The notes beneath the pieces are model-generated. The model made no database searches, was not told the DNA's origin, and was given only the letters and a program-made list of their open reading frames with translations. DNA of 30,748 bases, from positions 1 to 30,748 of the IMG/VR virus record IMGVR_UViG_3300010354_000365, one strand, 5' to 3'. The translations under genes and the position numbers were made by a program. The DNA comes from a virus. Position 1 is the stretch's first letter, and every line of letters begins with the position of its first letter. Positions 1 through 6,495 of this stretch are shown in pieces.

Positions 1-681
1 CCCCTCCCCATCTTCCTGCTCGCCGGTGACAGCGCCATCACTGACCACGACATGTTCGGCCAGTACCGTCCCGACGAGAACGGTGACCTGGTGTGGATGG
101 AAGGCATCGTTGCGCTAGCCGCTAGGCTCGGCGGTATCTTGTACCTTGACGAGATCAACGCCATGCCCGGCAACGTCACGTCAGCCCTCCACCCACTGTG
201 TGACGACCGACGTCAGTTCGTCAACATCCGTCGCCCAGTCGATGACGGCCACGGTGGCAAGATGGCCGAGGTTGTGTACGCCAGTCGTGACCTGTGGATC
301 ATCTCCACTTACAACCCCGGTTACGCCGGTATGTCTCGTACCAACGAGGCTTTTGCAGCCAGGTTTGAGTGGTTGCCGTGGGATTACAACGACGATGTTG
401 AGCGCAAGCTCGTCAAGTCGCCTGCTATCCGACTCCTCGGCCAGGCACTGCGTAGTGCACGTGACACCCGTGCCATCTCCACTCCGGTGGGTACCTCCGC
501 TCTTCAGAGGCTTGAGCGTAATGTCGCACTCTTCGGAGTTGACTTTGCACTCTTTGCCTTCACTGGGCGGTTCACCTCTAAGTCCGAGAAGGCTGTGGTT
601 GACACCATCATCGAGGATCGTAGTATCCGAGTGATGCTCAACACCGAAGTGTCCGCACCCAAAGAATCAGACAGCAACTGA
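1..681 (+). CDS. MoxR/CbbQ-type AAA+ ATPase, C-terminal part (5' end outside window)
   Basis: The frame is open from base 1, so the ATG at base 52 is internal and the Walker A part lies upstream of the window. Visible are a Walker B block (GGILYLDEINAMP, bases 130-168), a sensor-like segment IISTYNPGYAG, and a likely arginine-finger region NEAFAARFEWLPW. This pattern is typical of the MoxR/CbbQ/NorQ/GvpN branch, whose ATPases remodel or activate partner proteins, usually with a VWA-domain protein. Such a protein (MIDAS motif) starts 12 bases downstream behind the Shine-Dalgarno AAGGAG, so the pair is very probably one functional unit. Family call secure; substrate unknown. Truncated only by the window edge. 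Confidence 0.85.
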   Translation, partial: PLPIFLLAGDSAITDHDMFGQYRPDENGDLVWMEGIVALAARLGGILYLDEINAMPGNVTSALHPLCDDRRQFVNIRRPVDDGHGGKMAEVVYASRDLWIISTYNPGYAGMSRTNEAFAARFEWLPWDYNDDVERKLVKSPAIRLLGQALRSARDTRAISTPVGTSALQRLERNVALFGVDFALFAFTGRFTSKSEKAVVDTIIEDRSIRVMLNTEVSAPKESDSN

Positions 682-693
682 TAAGGAGTACAC

Positions 694-2784
694 ATGACCA
701 CCATGTTTGAGTTTGACGAAGCTGAGCCCCCCATTGACGAAGATGACGATACATCATCTGTTTCACCCATGAGCGCGGGTAACCAGGTCATGACGCGTAA
801 GGAGCTCATCAACTCCCGAGCCCGTATGCGTAATGCTGTTAACCGTGACGCCAAGGAGGCCGAAACACGAGCTCGTAATACAGCGGCGATGCTGTTGTCC
901 TACAATGAGCGAGACAACTGGTACAGGAATCGTGACGAGCGAAATAGCAAGTACGAAAGTATTGCTTACGGTGTAGCGAACATGGCTAACAAGGTGTTGC
1001 ACAGCCTTGATATCAATGTTCCTCTACGTGTTGACGCTGAGCCACTTGCTCGTACGTACGGCATTACCGACTACGAGTCAATCTTCATCACTCTTGGCAT
1101 CCCGGCAAGTGATGTCGACAGCGTCAACAATCCCGAAGTGTTGTCTGACTTGGTGTTCAAGTCTAAGGGTATGGTGTACCACGAAGGTGGGCACATCATG
1201 TGGACCTACCCCTTTGACAACCTTGTTGAAGAGGTTAAAGAGACCATTGGTTTAGACGGCTGTAGTTCTCTCATTAACTCAGTACTAGGTACGTACGTGC
1301 TCAAGTACGCACCATCGTTACTTAGCGAGTACAACGAGAACGTAATCGGGTTAGAAGTTAGAACATCCATTACACGCATGACGACATTCATTCAACGCAT
1401 GGTGTTCCCTGCTTGGGGTGTGCTTGAGGATCAACGCATGGAGACCGCCATGTGTTATACCTCACCGATCATGTCTCGGTACTTCACCGAGATTGTGTTG
1501 GCTTCAGTGGTTGACCCACAGAACCCAGGCACTGCCTGGCCGTGGATTGCTGGGCGTACTTACTTGTCACGAGATATCCGGCAAGTGCTGAGAGAGCTGG
1601 CTGAGACTAACCGCTACAGCCAGATAATCGACGACATAAACGAGCAGGTGTTCAAGTACCGCAAATCAAACGACGTAATCGAGATGTTCGAGTGCGCGGT
1701 ACGCATGTCTGAGCTCATGTACTTGTGGTACAAGGGGTGCCCCGACGATGCCAAGCGACCACACAATGACCACAACAGAGATTCGGGTAATGGAGGAGCC
1801 AAACAACTTCCCGTTGTACCTAACCCATATGAACACGATATGGAGCAGCCTAACAAGGTGACTGGTAACCAATCTTCCAACGACGGTCAGGAAGAGAAGG
1901 ACGGCGACGAGCAAGGTGACCAACCGTCCGATACCCAATCAACTTCTGGCGACCTCGCCAGTAAGTACGGCGAGCTTAAGGACAACGAGAGATCCGACAA
2001 GACAGAGAGAAACCGCAAAGATGAGATTGAGTCAGTAATGTCTGATATCAATAAGCATCGTAACGCGGATATCAAACCGTTCCAAAACCCACAGGCTATG
2101 TCTTCCGATGAGGTCGACAAGTCCAAGTCTGTGGCTAACGGTATGATCTCGGTGCTTGAGTCACTCCACTCACAAGTTGACCCCAGTTGGCGCTTCTATC
2201 AGGATCATGGTGTCCTCGACCCCGTAGCATTCAGCATGTCTGAGCCCGGTGATGACCGTTATTGGTCTGGTTTAGACGATATCGGAGCTAATGGGCATAA
2301 CCTTGCAGTGTCCATCCTGCTGGACGTCTCGGGGTCCATGGGTGGCCATGAGCAAGAGTTGTCTGTAGCCGCTATGGGTATCCGCAAGGCTTGCGAGTAC
2401 TTCTCCATCCCGTGTACTATCACCACGTTTAGTGACTCGGCTCGTATGTTTATTGAAGGTGACGTTGAAGAGTCAGACTTCATATCCATTCGCGCCGGTG
2501 GTGGTACCAACGTGTACGGTGCTATCAGCAAGATTACGGACCAGACATACGGAAAGCACAATCACCTGGTGGTTGTCTTAACTGACGGTGAATGGTCTGA
2601 CATTGACGACGTCAGGCCGTGGGCTGACAACAACAAGTACATCATTTTGGTTGGCTTTAGAATGTACGACCACGCAATCAGTAAGATGCGCAAGAAGGGT
2701 GCCAACGAGGTGGTCAATATCCACGACCTTAGCAAGCTCCCTCAGCTTATGACTGAGGCACTAGCCGGGTTCATGGCCAAATGA
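694..2784 (+). CDS. VWA-domain protein with N-terminal HExxH metallopeptidase-like region
   Basis: 696 residues; ATG follows AAGGAG. The N-terminal half carries HEGGH at residues 163-167, a match to the zinc-protease HExxH motif, and EDQRME near 245-250, a block like that in CobT/DUF2201-type proteins. Residues about 350-450 are a hydrophilic, Asp/Glu/Gln/Ser-rich linker. The C-terminal third is a VWA domain with a complete MIDAS: D544-x-S546-x-S548, T605 and D631. VWA proteins of this type work with MoxR/CbbQ AAA+ ATPases, and the gene directly upstream encodes one. Probable role: the metal-dependent adaptor, perhaps protease, half of an ATP-driven remodelling complex. Whether the HExxH site is active cannot be judged from sequence. 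Confidence 0.85.
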   Translation: MTTMFEFDEAEPPIDEDDDTSSVSPMSAGNQVMTRKELINSRARMRNAVNRDAKEAETRARNTAAMLLSYNERDNWYRNRDERNSKYESIAYGVANMANKVLHSLDINVPLRVDAEPLARTYGITDYESIFITLGIPASDVDSVNNPEVLSDLVFKSKGMVYHEGGHIMWTYPFDNLVEEVKETIGLDGCSSLINSVLGTYVLKYAPSLLSEYNENVIGLEVRTSITRMTTFIQRMVFPAWGVLEDQRMETAMCYTSPIMSRYFTEIVLASVVDPQNPGTAWPWIAGRTYLSRDIRQVLRELAETNRYSQIIDDINEQVFKYRKSNDVIEMFECAVRMSELMYLWYKGCPDDAKRPHNDHNRDSGNGGAKQLPVVPNPYEHDMEQPNKVTGNQSSNDGQEEKDGDEQGDQPSDTQSTSGDLASKYGELKDNERSDKTERNRKDEIESVMSDINKHRNADIKPFQNPQAMSSDEVDKSKSVANGMISVLESLHSQVDPSWRFYQDHGVLDPVAFSMSEPGDDRYWSGLDDIGANGHNLAVSILLDVSGSMGGHEQELSVAAMGIRKACEYFSIPCTITTFSDSARMFIEGDVEESDFISIRAGGGTNVYGAISKITDQTYGKHNHLVVVLTDGEWSDIDDVRPWADNNKYIILVGFRMYDHAISKMRKKGANEVVNIHDLSKLPQLMTEALAGFMAK

Positions 2785-2819
2785 TCATCGTAAGTAACAC
2801 AACAGAAAGGGATACCAAC

Positions 2820-3176
2820 ATGAATGACTCACTGGAAGACACAGCGAGGGAGTACCTGGGTGTCAAGCGTGCAATTGACGACTTGACCGAGCGACTCAAG
2901 GGACTTGATAAGTCCATCAAGCAGATGATGGTTGATCAAGATCTCAAGAAGCTCAGCATCGATGGCAAGTCCATCAACTTGGTGCAGTACCCCCAGCGTT
3001 CGTTCAAGATTGATGAGCTTCGCAAGCTGATCTCAGCTGCAACTTTCAACTTGGTAACGGAGCCCAAGGTGTCCACCGAGATGTTTGACTCTGCAGTCAA
3101 CGTTGGCAAGATCTCGCAAGAGGTTGCCGACAAAGTCACCGTCAAGACTCCGGTGGCTCAACTCAGGGTCAAGTAA
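2820..3176 (+). CDS. Small helical phage protein of unknown function
   Basis: 118 residues from the ATG at 2820, which has GAAAGG nine bases upstream. An in-frame ATG at 2781 overlaps the VWA stop codon (ATGA) and would add 13 residues, but it lacks a good ribosome site, so 2820 is preferred. The first 45 residues are charged and helical with heptad-like hydrophobic spacing (EYLGVKRAIDDLTERLKGLD), followed by a short strand-like part (LSIDGKSINLVQYPQRSFK) and a helical tail. No enzyme motif seen. It is probably co-transcribed with the AAA+/VWA pair and could be its third component, but this is only positional inference. Confidence 0.75.
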   Translation: MNDSLEDTAREYLGVKRAIDDLTERLKGLDKSIKQMMVDQDLKKLSIDGKSINLVQYPQRSFKIDELRKLISAATFNLVTEPKVSTEMFDSAVNVGKISQEVADKVTVKTPVAQLRVK

Positions 3177-3243
3177 CAAAGCGTAAGGGCAAGATAACCG
3201 ACCCCGTCTCTCATCTACTCCTTTCTGAGAATGGGCTTGCCCT

Positions 3244-3325
3244 CCCTTGGCTGGACGCCGCTTCAAAACCTGTGCGGGTTGGTTGTTGACCGCAAGTTAG
3301 AGAAGCATCAGCGTCCAGTCAGGGG
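3244..3325 (+). ncRNA. Candidate structured RNA element in the 3177-3385 intergenic region
   Basis: In a compact genome this 209-base gap is exceptional. Bases 3244-3258 pair with 3311-3325 over 15 consecutive positions (13 Watson-Crick, two G-U: 3247/3322 and 3250/3319). The fold continues inward with 3260-3264/3302-3306 (GCTTC/GAAGC), 3267-3269/3296-3298, and 3273-3277/3290-3294 (TGCGG/CCGCA), closing on a 12-base loop. The two wobbles are G-U only in the + transcript; the - strand would have A-C mismatches, which favours function as RNA from the + strand. There is no T-run after it, so it is not a normal terminator. It could be a small RNA, a leader control element for the next gene, or an mRNA processing site. 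Confidence 0.5.
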
Positions 3326-3333
3326 TGAGTTCG

Positions 3334-3367
3334 GTTAGACTAACGCACAGCGCAATCGTGGCGCTGT
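3334..3367 (+). promoter_or_regulatory. Palindrome plus leader hairpin upstream of the 3386 gene
   Basis: Two further dyads follow the long RNA fold: GTTAG-A-CTAAC at 3334-3344, and ACAGCGC/GCGCTGT at 3347-3353/3361-3367 (7 bp, 7-base loop AATCGTG). The latter ends 7 bases before the Shine-Dalgarno AAAGGTG of the 3386 gene. The first could be a protein-binding operator, the second an mRNA leader hairpin. No convincing -35/-10 pair was found (TAGACT at 3336 lacks a good -35). Confidence 0.35.
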
Positions 3368-3385
3368 CCAAACAAAGGTGCAAGT

Positions 3386-3643
3386 ATGACCGAGCAACAT
3401 AGTTACAAGTTAATCTTCGATAAGTGCGCTGACGGAGGACCACCCCACATCCTGTGGTTGTTGCGTGGTTACAACATGACTTTCTTGCGTGACGGGGAGA
3501 ATATTGCGTGGGGAACCGTCGTGTCGTCTAACGATATTGACTGGACCGTTGATATCCAGACGTACACTGACGACCAATGGACTGTTCACGGGCCCATAGT
3601 CACTATTTCTATCGACTCGTTTGACACAGTTGTTTACCACTAA
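3386..3643 (+). CDS. Small hypothetical protein
   Basis: 85 residues; ATG follows AAAGGTG at a normal distance. The sequence is mostly beta-like with many aromatic residues and alternating polar/hydrophobic positions (NMTFLRDGENIAWGTVVSS, VTISIDSFDTVVYH), suggesting a small beta-rich fold. No Cys cluster, no membrane segment, no recognised family. It is the first gene after the structured intergenic region, so it may head a new transcript that runs on into the HNH gene 9 bases downstream. Confidence 0.65.
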   Translation: MTEQHSYKLIFDKCADGGPPHILWLLRGYNMTFLRDGENIAWGTVVSSNDIDWTVDIQTYTDDQWTVHGPIVTISIDSFDTVVYH

Positions 3644-3652
3644 GGAACTCTT

Positions 3653-4123
3653 ATGGCGATGTGTCGTGGTCCGGTGTGTAACCGCAAAGTCGTATCAAAA
3701 GGATTATGCGCTGCGCACTATAAGCAAATGCAACGAGATGGCGTGTTGCACGTCATCGAAGATTCCAAACTTCCAGAGGACAAGTTCTGGAAGAACATCA
3801 AGAAAACAGAAGATGGGTGTTGGCTGTGGACAGGACCTGTGGATAAGGGTTATGGCCGCATGTACGTGGGTAACAAGGCGTACCAGGTGCATCGCTGGTC
3901 ATATGAGCAGCACAAGCACGTAAGCCTTACCAAGGCAGAGACTCTTGACCACCTATGCCGTAACACCACGTGCTGTAACCCAGAGCACCTCGAGAAGGTG
4001 TCGCTTATCGAGAACATCGAGCGCCAACACCTGTACCACGCCCTTAATGCAGAGATAAAGCGTTTGAGGGAGTTTTTAATTGACATCGGATATAACCCCG
4101 ATACCCTACAAAAGGAGATGTAA
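3653..4123 (+). CDS. HNH endonuclease (HNH_3 type) with N-terminal Cys/His knuckle
   Basis: 156 residues; AAGGA precedes the ATG. Residues 4-22 hold C4, C9, C19 and H22 (GLCAAHYKQ), a small zinc-knuckle-like module common on phage HNH proteins. The core matches the HNH_3 pattern: H80-R in QVHRWSYE, then D99-H100-L-C102 and C107-C-N109-P-x-H112-L. Such enzymes cut DNA and often act as free-standing homing endonucleases that spread between related phages; others help packaging or recombination. Position between hypothetical genes and beside an unusual intergenic region suits a homing enzyme, but no split gene or intron is evident. The stop overlaps the next ATG (TAATG). Confidence 0.85.
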   Translation: MAMCRGPVCNRKVVSKGLCAAHYKQMQRDGVLHVIEDSKLPEDKFWKNIKKTEDGCWLWTGPVDKGYGRMYVGNKAYQVHRWSYEQHKHVSLTKAETLDHLCRNTTCCNPEHLEKVSLIENIERQHLYHALNAEIKRLREFLIDIGYNPDTLQKEM

Positions 4124-4353
4124 TGAAGGTTTCCCAACTAATCCAAGCACTGACCAATGACTTTGGGCCCGACGACGAAGTGTGTGTTCTCATGTACGAC
4201 AAAAAGATGTTTGACTTCCCTGAAGACGACGAATTGACATTGACTGATGAAGGCTGGCGCAGCATGGTTGCGGACTTCGAGCAGGTGGATTTCCCTGATA
4301 TATGGGAATCTTTGTCAATGGCCGCCCTGGACTACGCCATGGAAAGTGAGTGA
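4123..4353 (+). CDS. Small acidic hypothetical protein
   Basis: 76 residues, translationally coupled to the HNH gene by a TAATG overlap; AAAGGAG lies 5 bases upstream of the start. Very acidic, with a beginning (MKVSQLIQALTNDFGPDDEV) that resembles small phage proteins of the form VSQLIELL...GPDDEV, often of DUF type. No catalytic motif. Phage proteins this acidic sometimes mimic DNA or bind host factors, but nothing here shows that directly. Confidence 0.7.
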   Translation: MKVSQLIQALTNDFGPDDEVCVLMYDKKMFDFPEDDELTLTDEGWRSMVADFEQVDFPDIWESLSMAALDYAMESE

Positions 4354-4355
4354 CA

Positions 4356-4610
4356 ATGACTGAAGTAGTTCATCCGCATAAGCTCGATGAGTTTAACGAC
4401 AGTGAAGTGCAGGAGTATCTGCGTAACCCAAACAAATGCCCGTACTGCCGCAGTACACACATCTGCAGGACCGGAGCTGACTGGGAAGAAGTTGACTTCA
4501 TTACCCACGTAATCAAGTGCTATGACTGCAAGCACAAGTGGGCAGAAGTGTACAACCTCGTAGCCATCGAATCCTATGGGGAAGACCCCTGCGACGACGA
4601 ACCGTTCTGA
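4356..4610 (+). CDS. Small four-cysteine zinc-ribbon protein
   Basis: 84 residues from the ATG at 4356, which has GGAAAG nine bases upstream; a GTG at 4350 would add two residues but sits too close to that site. Two CxxC pairs are visible, CPYC near residue 29 and CYDC near 57, framing about 25 residues, the layout of a zinc ribbon. The tail is acidic. Likely a small nucleic-acid or protein-binding factor; the partner is unknown. Confidence 0.7.
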   Translation: MTEVVHPHKLDEFNDSEVQEYLRNPNKCPYCRSTHICRTGADWEEVDFITHVIKCYDCKHKWAEVYNLVAIESYGEDPCDDEPF

Positions 4611-4630
4611 TAACAACAAGGAGAACCACC

Positions 4631-4855
4631 ATGAATACCAGGTATTACGCACACCTCGACCATTTAATTGGTAAGCGTGTGAGACTGCAATACACAAATG
4701 ACCCGTACACCGAGCTGAGGCAGGGTGATGAGGGGGTTGTCGACTTTATCGATGACTACGGAACAGTCTTTGTCAAATGGGACAAAGGTAGTTCTCTCGG
4801 CCTTGTCACCTCTGCAGGTGATCGTTTTGTCGTAGTAGAAGAGGAGGACCAATAA
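4631..4855 (+). CDS. DUF4314-like protein
   Basis: 74 residues from the ATG at 4631 with AAGGAG upstream. The body, with IGKRVRLQYTNDPYTELR, GDEGVVDFIDDYGTVFVKWD and GSSLGL, matches the DUF4314 consensus (IGKRVRL...D.YT.L..G..G.V..IDD.G...V.WD.GS.LGL), a small SH3-like beta fold found in phages and mobile elements. Biochemical role unknown in the literature I can recall. The TAA overlaps the next ATG. Confidence 0.85.
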   Translation: MNTRYYAHLDHLIGKRVRLQYTNDPYTELRQGDEGVVDFIDDYGTVFVKWDKGSSLGLVTSAGDRFVVVEEEDQ

Positions 4856-5208
4856 TGGGTAGGTATTACAGCGACGAAGAGTACGACGATTACGACCGTC
4901 CAGACCCCATATTTGAACGTGGGTGTCGGTGCAACAGTTTGTCCGTAGAGCCATGTAGCTATTGTCAAGGGGAATACAGGTGCCCTGGTGGGTGTGGTTA
5001 TTCCGCTGCTGACTGCGAATGCCCGCCAACTTGGGGTGAGCTTTCCGAAGAAGATCAAATGAAGCGAATCAAAGAAGCGTTTGAGTACTTATGTGATCGT
5101 GGAGAAGTACCTTACGGTGTCATGGTTGGAGACGACGGTACTTGGGATACCTACGACCCAGCTATCGAGTTGGCCGAAGAGTGGTATGACCACGAAAGGA
5201 TGGGGTGA
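4855..5208 (+). CDS. Cys-rich hypothetical protein
   Basis: 117 residues, coupled to the previous gene by TAATG. An acidic N-terminus full of Asp/Tyr (YYSDEEYDDYDRPD) is followed by eight cysteines between residues 23 and 61 (CRC, CSYC, CPGGC, CEC), dense enough for one or two zinc sites. The C-terminal half is helical and acidic. No family recognised. Could be a small zinc-dependent inhibitor or adaptor; this is speculation from composition only. Confidence 0.7.
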   Translation: MGRYYSDEEYDDYDRPDPIFERGCRCNSLSVEPCSYCQGEYRCPGGCGYSAADCECPPTWGELSEEDQMKRIKEAFEYLCDRGEVPYGVMVGDDGTWDTYDPAIELAEEWYDHERMG

Positions 5209-5210
5209 CA

Positions 5211-5642
5211 ATGCAAACATTTGTACCTTATGGTGCTGATTTCTTAGCTAATGCCCAGTGTTTAGATAACAAACGATTGGGTAAGCAGCGTGTTGAATGT
5301 CTACAGATTCTAAATGCGCTTATTGACCCTGCCGCCAAGGGTTGGCGCAACCACCCTGCCACCCGTATGTGGTCAGGGCATATACCTGCACTAGTGCATT
5401 ATGGCCTTGCCATGTGTAATGAGTGGACAAGTAAAGGGTATAAAGACACGTGTGCTGGAAAGATGTTGCAGAAAGCCACGGAAGCTGGCGTACAGTTGTT
5501 CTTCCCCAAGCTTCCCGATTGGTTATGGGATTACGAAGTAATGGAATCCCATAAGTCAAACCTACTACGCAAACTGCCTGAACATTACGGTCCGATGTGG
5601 CCAGGACTCAGGGATGACCTGCCTTACAAATGGCCTGTCTAA
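5211..5642 (+). CDS. Pyrimidine-dimer DNA glycosylase-like protein (MSMEG_6728-type)
   Basis: 143 residues from the ATG at 5211 (AAAGGA ten bases upstream; a GTG at 5205 is too close to it). Strong blocks are MQTFVPY at the N-terminus, LDNKRLGKQRVE (18-29), WRNHPATRMWSGH (45-57), and near the end SHKSNLLRK and HYGPMWPGL...YKWP. This pattern matches an actinobacterial family that annotation pipelines link to pyrimidine-dimer DNA glycosylase/endonuclease V. The presumed role is excision of UV-damaged bases from phage DNA; activity of this branch is not firmly known to me. Last gene of the + arm; its stop codon overlaps that of the convergent deaminase gene. Confidence 0.7.
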   Translation: MQTFVPYGADFLANAQCLDNKRLGKQRVECLQILNALIDPAAKGWRNHPATRMWSGHIPALVHYGLAMCNEWTSKGYKDTCAGKMLQKATEAGVQLFFPKLPDWLWDYEVMESHKSNLLRKLPEHYGPMWPGLRDDLPYKWPV

Positions 5643-6031
5643 GCTAGTACTAGCTCCCTGATTCGTGATCGACCCCAACCGTCCACCTCGGTCCATATAG
5701 CAGTGTTAACTCCGTGCTCGGCCAGAAGCTCTTGACACGCCTCACACGGCTTAGCGAGACCGATAAGACCACTACGTGTTACACGGGCAATATAGATAGT
5801 GGACCCCTGAGCATCCCCTGCCTTACGGAGAGCCACTTGCTCGGCGTGGTATGAAACCCCACCTGGCTCAACCTGTGACGGGTCATTACGGTACCGATTG
5901 AAACCGGTGCTTAGGACACGCCCTCCTCCAACAAGCACGGCCCCCACACGCCACTTGTCGTGAGGAGCCAGTAGTGCTTGTTGTACAGCGACGTTGATCC
6001 AGCGGAGATCAGACGTACTGATTTGCGGCAT
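5639..6031 (-). CDS. Cytidine/deoxycytidylate deaminase-like protein
   Basis: 130 residues from the ATG at 6031; a TTG at 6037 would add two. GAGAGA sits about ten bases upstream, inside the WhiB gene, whose 3' end overlaps. The zinc-dependent deaminase signature is complete: H62-A-E64 and P95-C96-E97-A98-C99. The family hydrolytically deaminates cytosine nucleotides (dCMP to dUMP, or cytidine); phage dCMP deaminases feed dUMP to thymidylate or modified-base synthesis. With only 130 residues and no obvious allosteric dCTP site, cytidine versus dCMP cannot be decided. No thymidylate synthase is in the window. Last gene of the operon starting at 7914. Confidence 0.85.
   Translation of the reverse strand: MPQISTSDLRWINVAVQQALLAPHDKWRVGAVLVGGGRVLSTGFNRYRNDPSQVEPGGVSYHAEQVALRKAGDAQGSTIYIARVTRSGLIGLAKPCEACQELLAEHGVNTAIWTEVDGWGRSRIRELVLA
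5642..5655. repeat. 14-bp perfect palindrome at the convergent gene junction
   Basis: AGCTAGTACTAGCT reads the same on both strands. It lies inside the last codons of the deaminase gene and touches the stop codon of the convergent gene. It could be a binding site, or a short hairpin (5-bp stem) slowing transcription from both sides; there is no T-run. Confidence 0.4.
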
Positions 6032-6482
6032 CAGCAATCAATCTCTCAGACTCTTCGATGGTGATGCTTAGATGGCAGGCCAAATCGTGGGTAATACCCT
6101 TTGACGGGAGTTTATTGAAAGACTTGAACTGCTTAAGACATCTGATAATCACGCTTACCGGCATGCGGCAATCAAGATTGTTGATGTCCATGTTACGCCT
6201 CTCCCGAGGCGCCAACCCACCATACACACCATGGTGTAGACCGTTCTCGAGGGCGAACGTCAAACATTCTTTACGGACGGTGCAAGTAGCACAAGTTAAC
6301 TTTGACTCACTAATACATATTTGCATTAAGTGAGACTCTTCCTTAGAAGGGAAGAAACATGTTGTTCCTTTACCCTTGCATGCCGCTTTGTCGCGCCACT
6401 TGTCGTCACCCCACGACCGTAGTTGGGGGAGATCTAGACCTCTATCGGAATTGGGGATTGTTTGGTTACTTGTTGTTTCCAT
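6009..6482 (-). CDS. WhiB-family iron-sulfur regulator with C-terminal helical extension
   Basis: 157 residues. The four cluster cysteines are C35, C64, C67 and C73 (C-xn-CxxC-x5-C), followed by the family turn GVYGGL (85-90) and a basic APRERR. WhiB proteins bind a 4Fe-4S cluster and the primary sigma factor of actinobacteria; phage copies can repress host whiB genes or alter host transcription. About 55 extra residues follow the usual end, with an HTH-like stretch (GITHDLACHLSITIEESERL) near 128-147, unusual for short phage WhiB proteins. The start has no good ribosome site, so translation may depend on the glycosyltransferase gene ending 13 bases upstream. Confidence 0.9.
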   Translation of the reverse strand: METTSNQTIPNSDRGLDLPQLRSWGDDKWRDKAACKGKGTTCFFPSKEESHLMQICISESKLTCATCTVRKECLTFALENGLHHGVYGGLAPRERRNMDINNLDCRMPVSVIIRCLKQFKSFNKLPSKGITHDLACHLSITIEESERLIADAANQYV

Positions 6483-6495
6483 GTTGTGGTCGATT

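Noticed and set aside
52-681. ATG at 52 as true start of the AAA+ gene
   Set aside because: The frame is open to base 1 with protein-like sequence, and the Walker A region would be missing; it is an internal Met.
3171-3284. Out-of-frame coding-like stretch after the 2820-3176 gene, suggesting a programmed frameshift
   Set aside because: No start codon in that frame, no slippery heptamer near the stop, and the region is better explained by the long RNA stem at 3244-3325.
3286-3341. Promoter TTGACC (3286) with TAGACT (3336)
   Set aside because: Spacing is about 44 bases, far from the needed 16-18; no other -35 fits the TAGACT box.
3177-4123. Group I intron around the HNH gene and the structured RNA
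   Set aside because: No interrupted gene flanks the region, and no P7/P3-type core could be recognised.
504-6009. Many antisense open frames on the - strand opposite 504-5642 and + strand frames opposite 6000-30700
   Set aside because: They lack ribosome sites, family motifs and consistent spacing; they are shadows of the well-supported genes.
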